This document shows, piece after piece, positions 32,427 through 41,600 of a stretch of DNA of 64,000 bases; the stretch's first letter is position 1, and every line of letters starts with the position of its first letter. The DNA comes from Streptomyces sp. PCS3-D2 (GTDB lineage Bacteria; Actinomycetota; Actinomycetes; Streptomycetales; Streptomycetaceae). The translations under genes were made by a program, and so were the position numbers. The notes under the pieces are model-generated. The model searched no databases. It was not told where the DNA came from and saw nothing but the letters and a program-made list of their open reading frames with translations. The stretch covers positions 5,406,501 through 5,470,500 of the forward strand of contig NZ_CP097800.1 of assembly GCF_000612545.2 (NCBI RefSeq), written 5' to 3'.

Positions 32427-33284
32427 CTACGGGAGGGTGAGGATGTCCGCCCCGGAGTCCGTCACCACCAGCGTGTGCTCGAACTGGGCGGTGCGCTTGC
32501 GGTCCTTCGTGACGACCGTCCAGCCGTCGTCCCACATGTCGTAGTCGTGGGTGCCGAGGGTCAGCATCGGCTCGATGGTGAAGGTCATTCCCGGCTCGAT
32601 GACCGTGGTCGCGTGCGGGCTGTCGTAGTGCGGGATGATCAGGCCGGAGTGGAAGGACGAGTTGATGCCGTGGCCGGTGAAGTCCCGGACCACGCCGTAG
32701 CCGAAGCGCTTCGCGTACGACTCGATGACCCGGCCGATGACGTTGATCTGGCGGCCCGGCTTGACGGCCTTGATCGCCCGGTTCAGCGCCTCACGGGTGC
32801 GCTCCACCAGCAGCCGCGACTCCTCGTCCACGTCACCGCACAGGTAGGTGGCGTTGTTGTCGCCGTGCACCCCGCCGATGTACGCCGTCACGTCGAGGTT
32901 CACGATGTCGCCGTCGCGCAGCACGGTGGAATCGGGGATGCCGTGGCAGATGACCTCGTTGACCGAGGAACACAGCGACTTCGGGTAGCCGCGGTAGCCG
33001 AGCGTCGAGGGGTAGGCGCCGTGGTCGCACATGTACTCGTGGGCGACCTTGTCGAGCTCGTCGGTGGTCACCCCCGGCGCGATCAGCTTGGCCGCCTCCT
33101 CCATCGCCTGGGCGGCGATCCGGCCGGCGATGCGCATGGCCTCGATGGTCTCGGCCGACTGCACCTCCGGTCCGGTGTACGGAGTGGGCGCGGGCTTGCC
33201 CACGTACTCGGGCCGGCGGATGTTACCGGGAACGGAACGGGCGGGGGAGAGCTCGCCTGGTACGAGCAGCGACTGACCGGACAT
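32427..33284 (-). CDS. map: Methionine aminopeptidase type I
   Basis: This 285-residue protein has the five metal ligands in order: [20 protein letters not shown] (two Asp near 135-146), [11 protein letters not shown] (His near 210), TIEPMLT (Glu near 243) and QFEHTLVVT (Glu near 274). It removes the initiator Met from nascent proteins. The N-terminal extension of about 40 residues ([20 protein letters not shown]) is typical of the longer actinobacterial MetAP. The ATG at 33284 gives the conserved start, and longer versions only follow GC-driven open frame. It is transcribed away from the small gene at 33378. Confidence 0.95.
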   Translation of the reverse strand: MSGQSLLVPGELSPARSVPGNIRRPEYVGKPAPTPYTGPEVQSAETIEAMRIAGRIAAQAMEEAAKLIAPGVTTDELDKVAHEYMCDHGAYPSTLGYRGYPKSLCSSVNEVICHGIPDSTVLRDGDIVNLDVTAYIGGVHGDNNATYLCGDVDEESRLLVERTREALNRAIKAVKPGRQINVIGRVIESYAKRFGYGVVRDFTGHGINSSFHSGLIIPHYDSPHATTVIEPGMTFTIEPMLTLGTHDYDMWDDGWTVVTKDRKRTAQFEHTLVVTDSGADILTLP

Positions 33285-33377
33285 GCAAGCGAGTGTATCC
33301 AGCGGGGATGGGGCAGCATGGCGGGATAGAGCGGCACACAGCGGCTTGCGGAGGCATCGAGAGGAGCCTGGACGGCG

Positions 33378-33626
33378 ATGGCCCTGTTCAAGAAGCGCCA
33401 GGTGGGCAAACCCGGCGAGTGGTACTACTGCCTGGTCCACCACAAGGTCGAGGAAGGCCCCGAGTGCCCGGCGAAGGACCGGTTCGGCCCGTACGGAACG
33501 CCCGAGGAGGCCGCCCACGCCATGGAGACGGCACAGGAGCGCAACCTCGAGTGGCAGAACGACCCCCAGTGGAACGACCGGACCCGCGAGGACGAAGAAG
33601 GCACGGGCACGGGCACGTCCGGCTGA
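33378..33626 (+). CDS. Conserved small acidic protein, unknown function
   Basis: The 82-residue product reads [20 protein letters not shown] at the start, continues with [20 protein letters not shown], and ends in an acidic Gly/Thr tail. [16 protein letters not shown] with its two Cys, and the RFGPY segment, look like a small folded domain. From memory, similar short proteins are common in streptomycetes and unnamed. There is a purine-rich ribosome site (GAGGAGCC) about 13 bases before the ATG. The function is unknown. Confidence 0.75.
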   Translation: MALFKKRQVGKPGEWYYCLVHHKVEEGPECPAKDRFGPYGTPEEAAHAMETAQERNLEWQNDPQWNDRTREDEEGTGTGTSG

Positions 33627-33641
33627 CGAGCCGGCGGAGGC

Positions 33642-34247
33642 CTACCAGCGGCTCGGCGGCGGAGCGGTCAGTCGGTCGGCCAGCCCCGCCAGCCGGTCCC
33701 GCAGCCGGCGGGACCCGCGCTGTGCCGGCAGGCCGTTCTCCCCGGCTGCCGCGCTGACCAGGTGCTGCACGGTGTCCAGGTCCAGCCCGGGGCCGCCGTC
33801 CGGCACCGACAGCGCGTCGTGCGCGAGCGTGCCCAGATCCCGGTCCCCGCCGTCCAGGGACAGTACGGTCGCCCCCGCGCGTCGGGCGTCGTGCACGCGC
33901 TCCAGCAGTTCCTCGCCGGGCTCCCGCGGTGCCACCACCAGCACCGTGTGTCCCCGCCCGGCCGCCGCCAGCCGGCCCAGCCCCACCGACAGGTGCGGCG
34001 GCGCCCCGGGCCGCACCCGGTGGCGCACGAGCGTCGGCGCCAGCTCCGGCCGGCCCGACCAGGCGGCCTCGTCGACCAGGTGGGCCGCCATGTGCCAGGG
34101 CTCGTACACCTCGGTCCCCACCAGCAGCAGCTTCCCGCCGACCGCGGCGACGGACCGGCGCAGCGAGCCGGCGAAGCGGCGCGCCTCGCCCGGCCACTGC
34201 GTACCGGCGAGCACCTCGCGCAGCAGGGCGACCCTGACGGCATCCAT
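33642..34247 (-). CDS. Hypothetical protein, possible SIS-like sugar-phosphate fold
   Basis: The 201-residue product contains GGKLLLVGTEVYEPWHMAAHLVD near residue 37, VLVVAPREPGEELLERVHDA near 100, GATVLSLDGGDRDLGTLAHD and DLDTVQHLVSAAAGE. Alternating hydrophobic strands followed by glycines suggest a Rossmann-like or SIS-type fold. Catalytic residues cannot be named. The ATG at 34247 was chosen with AGGATGCGGGC upstream; an ATG at 34277 is an alternative. It converges with the small gene at 33378 and is divergent from the F420 reductase gene. Function unknown. Confidence 0.65.
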   Translation of the reverse strand: MDAVRVALLREVLAGTQWPGEARRFAGSLRRSVAAVGGKLLLVGTEVYEPWHMAAHLVDEAAWSGRPELAPTLVRHRVRPGAPPHLSVGLGRLAAAGRGHTVLVVAPREPGEELLERVHDARRAGATVLSLDGGDRDLGTLAHDALSVPDGGPGLDLDTVQHLVSAAAGENGLPAQRGSRRLRDRLAGLADRLTAPPPSRW

Positions 34248-34331
34248 GCCCGCATCCTGCCGCATCGAAGCCGACACGGGGGCCGTTCCCGGCTCTTCGG
34301 CTGCGGGCTACCCGGCAGTACGCTCGCCCCC

Positions 34332-35036
34332 ATGACTTCCTCAGACAATCCGCAGAAGCCGCAGGCCAAGGACCCCTGGGACCTGCCCGACGTGTCCGGC
34401 CTGGTCGTCGGCGTCCTCGGCGGCACCGGCGACCAGGGCCGCGGCCTCGCCTACCGGCTCGCCCGCGCCGGCCAGAAGGTGATCATCGGCTCGCGCGCCG
34501 CCGACCGCGCGCACACCGCCGCCGAGGAACTGGGGCTCGGCGTGGAGGGCGCGGACAACGCCGAGTGCGCGCGCCGCAGCGACATCGTCATCGTCGCGGT
34601 GCCGTGGGAGGGCCACGCCAAGACCCTGGAGGCGCTGCGCGAGGACCTCGCGGGCAAGCTCGTCGTCGACTGCGTCAACCCGCTCGGCTTCGACAAGCAG
34701 GGCGCCTACGCCCTGCGGGTCGAGGAGGGCAGCGCCGCCCAGCAGGCCGCCGCCCTGCTCCCGGACTCCCGGGTCACGGCCGCCTTCCACCACCTCTCGG
34801 CGGTCCTCCTCCAGGACGGGTCGATCGACGAGATCGACACCGACGTCATGGTCCTCGGCGAATCCCGCGCCGACACCGACATCGTCCAGGCCCTGGCCGC
34901 CCGCATCCCGGGCATGCGCGGCATCTTCGCCGGCCGCCTGCGCAACGCCCACCAGGTCGAGGCCCTCGTGGCGAACCTGATCTCCACCAACCGCCGCTAC
35001 AAGGCCCACGCGGGCCTGCGCACGACGGACGTCTGA
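34332..35036 (+). CDS. npdG: F420H2:NADP oxidoreductase (NADPH-dependent F420 reductase)
   Basis: The 234-residue protein has an N-terminal NADP-binding loop GVLGGTGDQGRGLAYRLA near residue 28, then VIIGSRAADRA, DIVIVAVPWEGH, VVDCVNPLGFD and a C-terminal IPGMRGIFAGRLRNAHQVEA. This is the Fno/NpdG pattern. The enzyme moves hydride between NADPH and the deazaflavin F420, which supplies F420-dependent reductases in secondary metabolism and detoxification. The ATG at 34332 begins a charged N-terminal extension of about 25 residues, also seen in other actinobacterial forms. Confidence 0.92.
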   Translation: MTSSDNPQKPQAKDPWDLPDVSGLVVGVLGGTGDQGRGLAYRLARAGQKVIIGSRAADRAHTAAEELGLGVEGADNAECARRSDIVIVAVPWEGHAKTLEALREDLAGKLVVDCVNPLGFDKQGAYALRVEEGSAAQQAAALLPDSRVTAAFHHLSAVLLQDGSIDEIDTDVMVLGESRADTDIVQALAARIPGMRGIFAGRLRNAHQVEALVANLISTNRRYKAHAGLRTTDV

Positions 35037-35094
35037 CCGCCCCGCCCGGCGGTCCGGTCCCGGACCGGACCGGACCACCGGGCGCGTGCCGTGC

Positions 35095-37158
35095 TCAGCC
35101 CCGCCGGGCGGTACGGGCCTCGACGGCGCCCAGGTGGGCCACCACCCCGTGGTAGAAGCGGTCGACGGCCTCGTCGACGCTGCGGATGAAACCCGACTCG
35201 GTGTTGCCGCGGCTGTTGCCCATCCCCTTGATGAGGGTCAGACGGAAGCCTGCGATCGCGGCGCCGTCCTGCGGCAGCAGATCACCCGGCTCGGGCCGCA
35301 GGCGCTCCAGAGTGCCGCGCGGCCCGTTCTCGTCCTCCACCAGACTCTGCACGTGCAGATCCGCCGGCGCCTCGGCGAGCATGCGGATCAGCCGTTTCGC
35401 CGCCGCCAGCGGATAGGCCCCCTCGGCGGCCGGGACGTCCACGGAGGTGCGCACCTTCATCGTGCGCAGATCGGCGACGACTCCGATGACCGAGCGCGTC
35501 CCGTCGATGCGCAGTTCGGCGGCGAGCCGGCCCTCGGCGCACAGCGTCCGGGCGGCCGCCTCGCGCCTCGCCCGCGGATCGCTGCTGCGCCGGGCCCGCT
35601 GGACCGGCAGGGCCTTCTGCCCGAGTTCCCCGCCGAGGCGCAGGCACACCTGGCGGATGAGGCGCTCCCAGCTCTCCACCACGTCGACGGCCCGGACGTC
35701 GCCGATGCCGATGGTCTCGTCGTCGATGCCGTTGCGCACCGGCACCCATGCGGGACCCATGTTCTGGAACCCGTGGCAACCGGAGTGCTCGTGCTGCAAG
35801 TACTCCAGGAGTTCCTGCAGGAGCCAGGCGTGGGCGGCATTGCCGACCCCTTCGTGGCGGATCAGCATCTGCGCCTGGTGGGCGACTTCGGCCCACGACA
35901 GGTGCCACAGGCTGACCTTGTGCTTGCGCCGTCCGTCGATCTTGACATCCACCATGGGGGCCCCTTCGAGGGCCACGTCGTTGGAGAGCGTGATCACGGC
36001 CTCGTAGCCGCGGCGCGCCGCGATGTCCATGTACTGCTGGACCTGTTCGGCCTTGAGCGGATTGCCGTTCGTCTTCGTCTCCACCAACGCGGTCCACAGC
36101 TTTCCGGCCCGCTCCACCCTGATGACTCCGTCAGGGCGCTTCGGGGCGTCACCATGGGGCAGTGGCACCTCGGTGAACGTCTGCATGCGACCGGCGGGCG
36201 CACCGAACGCCGCGGTGAGGCGGCGTCCGAACTCCGGGACCTGGGCCATCACCGACAGCAGGACGGAGGTGGCCCGCACCTCGCGCTCCTTGTCGCTCTT
36301 GAGGGACGGGACCGGGAACAGCCGGGCGGTACGCCAGGAGTCGTTCTCGGCGAGCGACTTCTTGGCCACCCTGGGGAGGGTGACCTTCTTCCGCGTCGTA
36401 CGGGGGCTGCGGCCCCGCGACTGGGTCGGTACGGGGGAGGCGCCGGGAGCGGGCTCCCCCGCGGCGGGCGGTGCGGGTGCGCCTGCCGTATCGGCCGGTG
36501 CACCCGCCGGGACCGGAGCGCCGGTGCCAGGTGCTGCCGCCTGCGCGGGAGCTCCGGACACACCGGACTGCTCCGCAGCGGCGGGAGCCTCCGCGGCCTC
36601 CGGTTCGTCGGCCTCCCCGTCGACGTCGATGCCGAAGTCCGTGGCGAGACCGGCCAGGCCGGTCTCGTAACCCTGCCCCACGGCACGGAACTTCCACTCC
36701 CCGCCCCGTCGGTAGAGCTCACCGAAGATGAAGGCCGTCTCCGCGCCCGCGCCCTCGATGGAGAATCCGACGAGGGCTTCGCCGGACCGGTCCGCGACCG
36801 TCATCCGCAGGTCGTCCAGGTCCCCGAACCTGGCGCCGCCGTACTGGCTCGCCGCCACCACGATCCGTGCGACGTCTTCCGGGACCGCGGTCAGGTCCAC
36901 GCTGATGCGGTCCTCGTCGCCGTGGTCGGTCGGGGTCTTGCCGAGGAGCTGCACGCTTCCGTCGGCCGCCGCGGGGTTGTTGTAGAAGTAGAAGTCGTTC
37001 TCGCTGCGGACCTTGCCGTTCTCGTCCAGGAGCAGCACGGAGACATCGGCGTCACCGGCCCCCGAGGCACTGGTCCAGCTCAGGCTGACGACCACCGAGC
37101 CGGCGTCCTCGCTGAGCCCGGCCAGGCTGACGTTCGCGCCCTTTGAGATCTCCTGCAT
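35095..37158 (-). CDS. TerD-domain protein fused to a PD-(D/E)XK nuclease-like domain
   Basis: Residues 1-165 of this 687-residue protein form a TerD domain (ISKGANVSLAGLSEDAG, DADVSVLLLDENGKV, DRISVDLTAVPEDV, FIFGELYRRGGEWKFRAVGQ), a calcium-binding fold of the tellurite/stress system. A Pro/Ala/Gly linker follows (about 178-245). Residues 250-450 contain RPDGVIRV and ALVETKTNG, giving Asp343, Glu360 and Lys362, the D-x16-ExK core of PD-(D/E)XK nucleases. A helical C-terminal region follows, with one more conserved-looking segment (RTLCAEGRLAAELRIDGTRS). The ATG at 37158 has a GGGGGA site. No other ter genes are nearby. It may link stress sensing to DNA or RNA cleavage. Confidence 0.75.
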   Translation of the reverse strand: MQEISKGANVSLAGLSEDAGSVVVSLSWTSASGAGDADVSVLLLDENGKVRSENDFYFYNNPAAADGSVQLLGKTPTDHGDEDRISVDLTAVPEDVARIVVAASQYGGARFGDLDDLRMTVADRSGEALVGFSIEGAGAETAFIFGELYRRGGEWKFRAVGQGYETGLAGLATDFGIDVDGEADEPEAAEAPAAAEQSGVSGAPAQAAAPGTGAPVPAGAPADTAGAPAPPAAGEPAPGASPVPTQSRGRSPRTTRKKVTLPRVAKKSLAENDSWRTARLFPVPSLKSDKEREVRATSVLLSVMAQVPEFGRRLTAAFGAPAGRMQTFTEVPLPHGDAPKRPDGVIRVERAGKLWTALVETKTNGNPLKAEQVQQYMDIAARRGYEAVITLSNDVALEGAPMVDVKIDGRRKHKVSLWHLSWAEVAHQAQMLIRHEGVGNAAHAWLLQELLEYLQHEHSGCHGFQNMGPAWVPVRNGIDDETIGIGDVRAVDVVESWERLIRQVCLRLGGELGQKALPVQRARRSSDPRARREAAARTLCAEGRLAAELRIDGTRSVIGVVADLRTMKVRTSVDVPAAEGAYPLAAAKRLIRMLAEAPADLHVQSLVEDENGPRGTLERLRPEPGDLLPQDGAAIAGFRLTLIKGMGNSRGNTESGFIRSVDEAVDRFYHGVVAHLGAVEARTARRG

Positions 37159-37398
37159 GCGGCATCCCCCCACCTGCCCGGCGGCAGCCGTCGCGGGCGG
37201 CGCGGCCGGGCTGTTCTTTCTTTCGCGCTCCGGATGCGGCGCGTCACGGGCGAACGCTAACGCTGCGGGGGAGAGGGGGTCAGGCAAAGCCGGAAATGTA
37301 TCGGAAGCCGCTGCGCGCGGCCCTTACGGCAGCACTGCGGGGCATGGGGGACACTGGAGGGGCTCTACCGCCTTCCGTGTCCCCGAGGAGCTCTTCCC

Positions 37399-37587
37399 AT
37401 GCCCCGCCTTGCCGTCTTCGCCGTTGTCGTGTGCGTCCTTGCTGTGGCCGCGGCGGTCGTCGCCTTCGTGGAGGGCAGCTTCCTCGGGATCGTGTGGGTG
37501 CTGCTGGCGGGCCTCACGTCCAACATGGCCTGGTACTACATGCGCAAGGCCAAGGCCGAGAAGGCCGCCACCGCGCGCAACGTCTGA
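37399..37587 (+). CDS. Small two-helix membrane protein
   Basis: The 62-residue product has two hydrophobic helices (LAVFAVVVCVLAVAAAVVAF and SFLGIVWVLLAGLTSNMAWY) and a basic C-terminus (MRKAKAEKAATARNV). GAGGAG lies upstream of the ATG at suitable distance. It faces away from the TerD fusion gene, which starts 240 bp upstream in the other direction. The gap between them holds nothing recognised. The function is unknown. Confidence 0.7.
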   Translation: MPRLAVFAVVVCVLAVAAAVVAFVEGSFLGIVWVLLAGLTSNMAWYYMRKAKAEKAATARNV

Positions 37588-37591
37588 GCCG

Positions 37592-37738
37592 TCAGCACCC
37601 GGCGGCCGCCCGGGCGGCCGCCAGGGCCGTATCGAGCGCCTGATCCGCCGGAACCGGGACGTCGGGGACGACGCCGACGCCCTACCCTGCGCCGATCCGC
37701 TCAAGGGCCCGCTCGATGATCTCGTCGTGTGTCTGCAC
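37592..37738 (-). pseudogene. Relic of an S41-like peptidase C-terminus
   Basis: On the minus strand one frame reads VQTHDEIIERALERIGAG, an amber stop (37684-37682), then GVGVVPDVPVPADQAL and an Ala-rich end with TGA at 37592. The VGVVPDVPVPADQALD segment is like the extreme C-terminus of tricorn/C-terminal-processing proteases of family S41. Only this tail remains, with an internal stop, so it is read as a decayed fragment. The 220-bp gap between the small membrane gene and the site-2 protease gene contains nothing else. Confidence 0.4.
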
Positions 37739-37808
37739 GGCGGGCCATGCCAGGTGCCGGCCGGGCCGGCGGTGAAAGGATTCTCCGCCGCCGGTCCGGG
37801 CCGCGCGG

Positions 37809-38609
37809 CTAGTCCTGCGGGACCTCGCAGATGCCGCTGCCCTCCTGCCAGAAGCGGTACAGCTCGCGGCCGCAGTACGTCTCCAGGTCCGACACGCCCA
37901 ACGCCGACAGCACGCCGTCCACCGTGTCGAAGAAGACGACGTTGACCTGCGGGATCCACAGCAGCGCGAAGACGGCGATCAGGCCGAACGGCGCCAGCGG
38001 CGCCATCTCGCGCCGCACCCGGTACGACAGCCACGGTTCGATCACCCCGTAGCCGTCGAGGCCCGGCACCGGCAGGAAGTTCAGGATCGCCGCCGTCACC
38101 TGGAGCATCGCAAGGAAAGCGAGCGCGTAGCGGAAGGCCGGCGGTACCCCGTCCAGGGCGTCCAGCCAGAACGGGGCCGTGCAGACGACGGCGAAGGCCA
38201 CGTTCGTCAGCGGTCCGGCCGCCGAGATCAGACTGTGCTTTCCGCGCCCCCGGATCCGGTCGCGCTCGATGAAGACCGCGCCGCCCGGCAGACCGATCCC
38301 GCCCAGGATCACGAAGACCACCGGCAGGACGATGCTGAGCAGCGGGTGGCTGTACTTGAGCGGGTCCAGCGTCAGGTAGCCCTTGGCGCCGACGGTGAGG
38401 TCGCCGCCGTGCAGGGCGGTCCGGGCGTGTGCGTACTCGTGCAGGCAGAGCGAGACGATCCACGCCGACGTCACGAAGAGGAACACGGCGAGGCCGGTGC
38501 TGGTCGAGTACCCCGTCCACACCGCCCAGGCCGTGATCGCCATGACGGCGAAGACGCCGAGGAATACCGAACTGATCCGCCGCTCGTGGCGCGTGCCCTG
38601 ATGACCCAT
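37809..38609 (-). CDS. Site-2-protease-type membrane metalloprotease
   Basis: The 266-residue protein has about six hydrophobic segments, the zinc motif HEYAH near residue 62 (LCLHEYAHARTALHGGD) and the second motif NFLPVPGLDGYG near residue 183, which supplies the third metal ligand Asp. Such M50 proteases cleave transmembrane substrates. It has no PDZ or CBS domain, so it belongs to the short group seen in many actinobacteria. The ATG at 38609 was chosen over upstream GC-driven extension. It is divergent from the SARP regulator gene, 73 bp away. Confidence 0.9.
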   Translation of the reverse strand: MGHQGTRHERRISSVFLGVFAVMAITAWAVWTGYSTSTGLAVFLFVTSAWIVSLCLHEYAHARTALHGGDLTVGAKGYLTLDPLKYSHPLLSIVLPVVFVILGGIGLPGGAVFIERDRIRGRGKHSLISAAGPLTNVAFAVVCTAPFWLDALDGVPPAFRYALAFLAMLQVTAAILNFLPVPGLDGYGVIEPWLSYRVRREMAPLAPFGLIAVFALLWIPQVNVVFFDTVDGVLSALGVSDLETYCGRELYRFWQEGSGICEVPQD

Positions 38610-38682
38610 GCCGGGAAACCTATCCCGGGCCATGCGGGGAAAACGGTTCGGGGCCGGGCCGGGCACCGGGGACAATGGGCCG

Positions 38683-41600
38683 GTGCGCTACGCGATTCTC
38701 GGCCCCGCCCAGGTCCTTCGCGACGACGGGACCCCCGTGGCCGTCGGCGGTGCCCGGCTGCGCGCGCTCCTGACCGCGCTCGCGCTGCGCCCGGGACGGG
38801 TGGTGCCGACCCGGCTGCTGGTCGAGCAGGTGTGGGACGGCGATCCGCCGGCCGACGCCGTCGCCGCCCTGCAGGCCCTGGTGGCCCGGCTGCGTCGGGC
38901 GCTGGGACACACCGCCGTGCTGTCCGCCGACGGCGGCTACCGGCTGGTCGCCGAGCGCGAGGACGTCGACCTGTACCGCTTCGAAGCGCTGGTCCGGGCC
39001 GGCGCCGGGGCGCGGGATCCGGCCGAGGCCGCCGCCTCGTACGGGGAGGCCCTCGCCCTGTGGCGCGGACCCGCCCTCGTGGACCTGCCCGATCCGGCCG
39101 TGGAAGCCGCGCGCTGGGACGCCGTACGGATGGACGCGCGCCGGGGCCGGCTCGCGGCGGCCCTGGCCCTCGGCGAGGCCGAGCGCTCCCTGCCGGAGCT
39201 GACCGCGCTGTGCGCACGGCAGCCGCTGGACGAGCCGCTGCAGGCGCTGCGGATCCTGGCCCTGCGCGACGCGGGCCGCCCGGCGGAGGCCCTGTCCGCC
39301 TACGACGAGGTCCGCCGCGATCTTGCCGAACGGCTCGGCACGGACCCCGGCCCGGCCCTGCGCGCCCTGCACGCGGAACTCCTGGCGCCTGCGGAATCCG
39401 GTCCGGGCACCGGGCCCGCGGCCGCCGTTCCGAGGTCCTCGCCCCCGGCCGGCGCCGAGCACCCGCCCCACGCCCCGGCCCCGTACGGCACCCCGGCCCC
39501 GCCCCAGCTCCGGGCCACGGCTCCGGTTCACGCCCCGGGCGGTGCCGCGGTCACGGCTGCGGACCCGGCCCGGCCCGGGGCCGCCGTCCCGCCCGCGCCC
39601 GCCGCCACCCCCGCTCCGCCCGGCCGGGGCACCGGCAACCTGCGGGCCCGGCTGACCACCTTCGTCGGCCGGGAGGACGACATCCGCGTCATCGGCGACG
39701 ATCTTGCGCGGGCCCGGCTCGTCACGCTCCTCGGGCCCGGCGGCGCCGGCAAGACCCGGCTCTCGCAGGAGGCTGCCGAGGCGCACGAGCCGCGCGGCGG
39801 ATGGCCCGACGGCGTGTGGCTCGTCGAGCTGGCCCCCGTCGACGACCCCGAGGACGTCGCCGAGGCCACGCTGACCGCCGTCGGCGCACGGGAGACCACG
39901 CTGCGCGGCGCCGCCGCCGAGGAACTGCGGGCGCTGACCGATCGCGGCGACGACCCCCTCGACCGGCTCGTGGAGCACTGTGCGCACCGCCGTCTGCTGC
40001 TGGTGTTGGACAACTGTGAGCACGTTGTCGAAGCTGCTGCGGCGCTTGCTGAACGCCTCCTTACGCATTGCCCTGGTGTTCAGGTCTTGGCCACCAGCCG
40101 CGAACCCCTCGGTGTGCCTGGGGAGATGGTTCGTCCGGTGGAACCGCTGCCCGACCCGATTGCGCTGCGGTTGCTGGGCGACCGTGGGGCGGCGGCCCGT
40201 GCCGGGTTTGCGGTGGAGGAGGATCCGGTCGCCGCTGCGGAGATCTGCCGTCGTCTCGATGGGCTGCCGTTGGCGATCGAGTTGGCGGCGGCGCGGCTGC
40301 GGCTGTTGACCCCGCGGCAGATCGCGGATCGGTTGGACGATCGGTTCCGGCTGTTGACCGGTGGTTCCCGTACGGTCCTGCCGCGTCAGCAGACCCTGCG
40401 TGCGGTCGTCGACTGGTCTTGGGACCTGCTTGACGAGGCCGAGCGCACGGTCCTGCGTCGGCTGTCGGTCTTCGCGGGCGGCTGTGACCTCGCTGCCGCC
40501 GAGGCCGTGTGCTCCGATCCGGCCGGGGACGGCGTCGCGGACGTCGCCGACACCCTCGGCTCCCTGGTCGACAAGTCCCTCGTGGTCGCCGCCCCCGCCC
40601 CCGACGGCACCGCCATGCGCTACCGACTCCTGGAGACGGTCGGCGAATACGCCGCGGAGCGCCTCGCCGAGGCCGACGACGAACGGGAGGAGACCACCGG
40701 CCGCCACCTCGTCCACTACCGCGAGCTCGCCCGGACCAGCGAGCCCCTGCTCCGCGGCCACCGCCAGCGCGAGGCGGCCGAGCGGCTCGCCACCGAGTAC
40801 GAGAACCTCCGTACCGCGCTGCGCCGGGCCGTCGCCACCCGCGACGCGGACGAGGCGCTCTGCCTCGTCCACTCCCTGGGCTGGTACTGGCACCTGCACG
40901 ACCAGCGCGCCGAGTCCCGGCACTGGGCGGAAGCGGTCGCGACGCTCGGCCCCAACCCGTTCGCGGCGCCCGTCGTCCCCGCGGAGCCGGTGTACGGGCA
41001 GCTCGTGGACTCGCCGCCGCCCTACGGCGGAGAGGTGCTCACCGAGGCCTGGCGCGCCCTGCACCTGCTCCGGCTGGTGGCCCGGGACCAGACCAGCAAG
41101 GACTGGGACGATCCCGAGGTCCGGTCGCTGATCGACGGGGTGATCGCCGCCTACCGGCCCGGGCTCCCGCAGACCTGCCGCATGCCGGGCTCCCTGTGGA
41201 TCTACGCCGTCATGATCGCGGGCAATGCCGAGCTGCTCAAGCAGGTCGTCGACGCGACCGTGGCCACCGCCCGCACGCTCGGCCGGAACTGGGAGCTCGC
41301 ATCCGCCCTCCAGTTGCGCGCCAACATCCTCGCCAACCGCGCCGACTGGGCGGGCGACGCCTCCCGCGACGCGGACGAGAGCCTGGAGCTGTTCCGGGAC
41401 CTCGGTGACGACTGGGGCTGCGCGGAGGCGCTCTCCGCCCGCGCGGAGTCCCGCGAGCGGCGGGGCGAGTACGCCCTGGCCGCCCGCGACTACCGCGAGG
41501 CGATCGCCTACGCCGAACGTCTCGGCGCGAAGGCGCAGGTGACGGTGTTGCGTGTGCGGATGGCCGGCATGCTCACCGAGAACGCCGAGATCGCGGAGGC

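Noticed and set aside
35095-37158. Complete tellurite-resistance (ter) operon
   Set aside because: No terB, terC, terE or terZ homologs lie in the window; only the TerD fusion is present.
37324-38520. 398-codon minus-strand open frame
   Set aside because: It is out of frame with the site-2 protease gene, which carries HEYAH and NFLPVPGLDG; the long frame is a shadow.
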